Source: Gautieria morchelliformis
Taxonomy: Eukaryota > Basidiomycota > Agaricomycetes > Gomphales > Gomphaceae
Length of the DNA: 64,000 nt
Direction: 5' to 3'
Assembly (NCBI GenBank): GCA_015179125.1
Contig: WHVA01000112.1
Coordinates: 62,001 to 126,000 of the forward strand
Shown here: positions 63,002 through 64,000 of the stretch, piece by piece
Position numbering within the stretch: position 1 is the first letter of the stretch
Layout of the letters: every line of letters starts with the position of its first letter
Translations under genes and position numbers: made by a program
The notes under the pieces: model-generated
What the model saw: the letters and a program-made list of their open reading frames with translations, nothing else
What the model was told of the DNA's origin: nothing
The model's database searches: none

Positions 63002-64000
63002 GACTCCCTGGCCACCCTGGCCACGCTTATAACACGATTTAACGAGTCCATTGAACAGGGAGACTTGACTTCTGCCATTTCACTTGGTCGAGAGGCACTC
63101 CACCTGCTCCCGGCACCGCATCCTGACCGATCCGCCTTCCTCAACAACATCGCAGTTGCTTTGCAGACACGGGTTGAGCAGTCCGGTCGACACGAAGACC
63201 TGGATGAGGCGATTTCATTGCATCGAGAAGCACTCGAGCTGCAACCTTGCCCTCATCCTCTTCGATCCTCTTCCCTCACCAACATCGCAGCTGCGCTCTC
63301 GACACGGTTTCTGGAGGCCGGTCGACACGAAGACCTGGATGAGCTGATTTCATTGCATCAAGAGGCACTTGAGCTGCAACCTGCACTGCATCCTCGCTGG
63401 TTCTCTTCCCTCACCATCATCGCAGTTGGGCTCGCGGTACGGTTTGAGCGGTTCGGTCGACACGAAGACATCGAGGAGGCGATTTTATTCTTTCGAGAAG
63501 CACTCGAGCTGCGACCTGCACCCCATCCTGATCGATCCTCCTCCCTCACCTACATCGCATCTGCGCTCAACACACGGTTTGAGCAGTCTGGTCTACACGA
63601 AGACTTGGATGAGGCGATTTCATTGTATCGAGAGGCACTCGAGCTGCGAGCAGCACCGCATCCTGGCCGACCCGCGTTGCTCAACAACATCGCAGTTGCT
63701 TTGCAGACACGGTTTCAGCAGTCCGGTCGACACGAAGACCTGGAGGAGGCGATTTCATTCCATCGAGAGGCCCTCGAGCTGCGACCAGCACCACATCCTC
63801 GTCGATCCACCTCCCTCGCCAAGATCGCAGGTGCGCTCCTGGCACGGTTTGAGCAGTCCGGTCGACACGAAGACCTGGAGGAGGCAATTTCATTGCATCG
63901 AGAGGCCCTCGAGCTGCGACCAGCACCACATCCTGGTCGATCCACCTCCCTCGACAAGATCGCACGTGCGCTCCTGACACGGTTTGAGCAGTCCGGTCGA
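63002..64000 (+). CDS. TPR-array protein, partial (runs off edge)
   Basis: One frame is open for 333 codons from the acceptor CTATTAG to the window end, without an ATG, so it is an internal exon. It encodes about seven units of 45 aa (135 bp) with the pattern GRHEDLDEAISLHREALEL, then PAPHPDRSSSL, NIA.AL and TRFEQS. This is the TPR type found in large Agaricomycete proteins that end in a CHAT caspase-like domain, though any CHAT part lies outside the window. The first unit (TRFNESIEQGDLTSAISLG) is diverged; later units grow more alike. The phase of the upstream exon could not be matched. Confidence 0.82.

Noticed and set aside
63681-63980. Minus-strand ORFs over the TPR array at the right edge
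   Set aside because: Shadows of the 135 bp repeat; the plus-strand frame without ATG carries the TPR consensus.

Overview
This window looks like an Agaricomycete (mushroom-forming basidiomycete) nuclear contig. Host genes are split by very short GT-AG introns of 42-61 nt. A DUF6533 protein, a patatin-NB-ARC-TPR NLR and a TPR array of the CHAT-associated fungal type are all typical of that group. About two thirds of the window is transposon: nested Ty1/copia and Ty3/gypsy elements, solo LTRs, MITE-like elements and a gag/RT-free LTR element. I saw no rRNA, convincing tRNA or CRISPR.

Layout. 1-1433 and 13756-15143 are two direct copies of a duplicated segment with a DUF6533 gene; a ~330 bp block inside is inverted between the copies. 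1966-8237 is a broken minus-strand copia (Copia-1) carrying a solo copia LTR, a ~1 kb LTR-like insertion and a 611 bp TA-flanked MITE. 8238-10891 holds a promoter-like region with eight TGA(C/G)TCA palindromes, a TATA box and a 324-aa ORF of unknown type. 11703-12331 is a solo gypsy LTR. An unknown minus-strand gene (26922 down to 15258) is split by a solo copia LTR and by a four-level nest: gene <- Gypsy-A2 (15773-26285) <- non-autonomous LARD-1 (16447-23810) <- Copia-2 (18549-23796). Next comes Gypsy-C (27007-46848), whose 3' LTR contains Gypsy-B (27333-43562), whose gag contains Gypsy-A1 (28260-35473), which contains an unclassified 1,075 bp insertion. 46973-52236 is the degenerate Gypsy-A3, with a mariner-like deletion derivative and solo LTRs inside.

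The right third is richer in genes. An NLR gene (about 55960 down to 52125, minus) encodes patatin, NB-ARC and TPR modules; its last TPR runs into the 5' LTR of Gypsy-A3. A retroelement with RT and RNase H modules (56121-58448) separates it from the kinetochore gene DSN1/MIS13 (59223-61163, four exons). The window ends inside a second TPR gene (63002-64000), open in one frame but without an internal start.

Target duplications and LTR divergence counted by eye give relative ages. Copia-2 LTRs look identical; LARD-1 LTRs differ at 3 sites plus a 13 bp length change; Gypsy-B LTRs at 4 of 212; Gypsy-A1 at about 17 of 480; Gypsy-A2 at about 38 of 415. Functionally, host genes for innate-type recognition (NLR, TPR), a membrane protein family and a kinetochore subunit sit among repeats that have disrupted at least two genes. 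Element names such as Gypsy-A1 are local to this answer.
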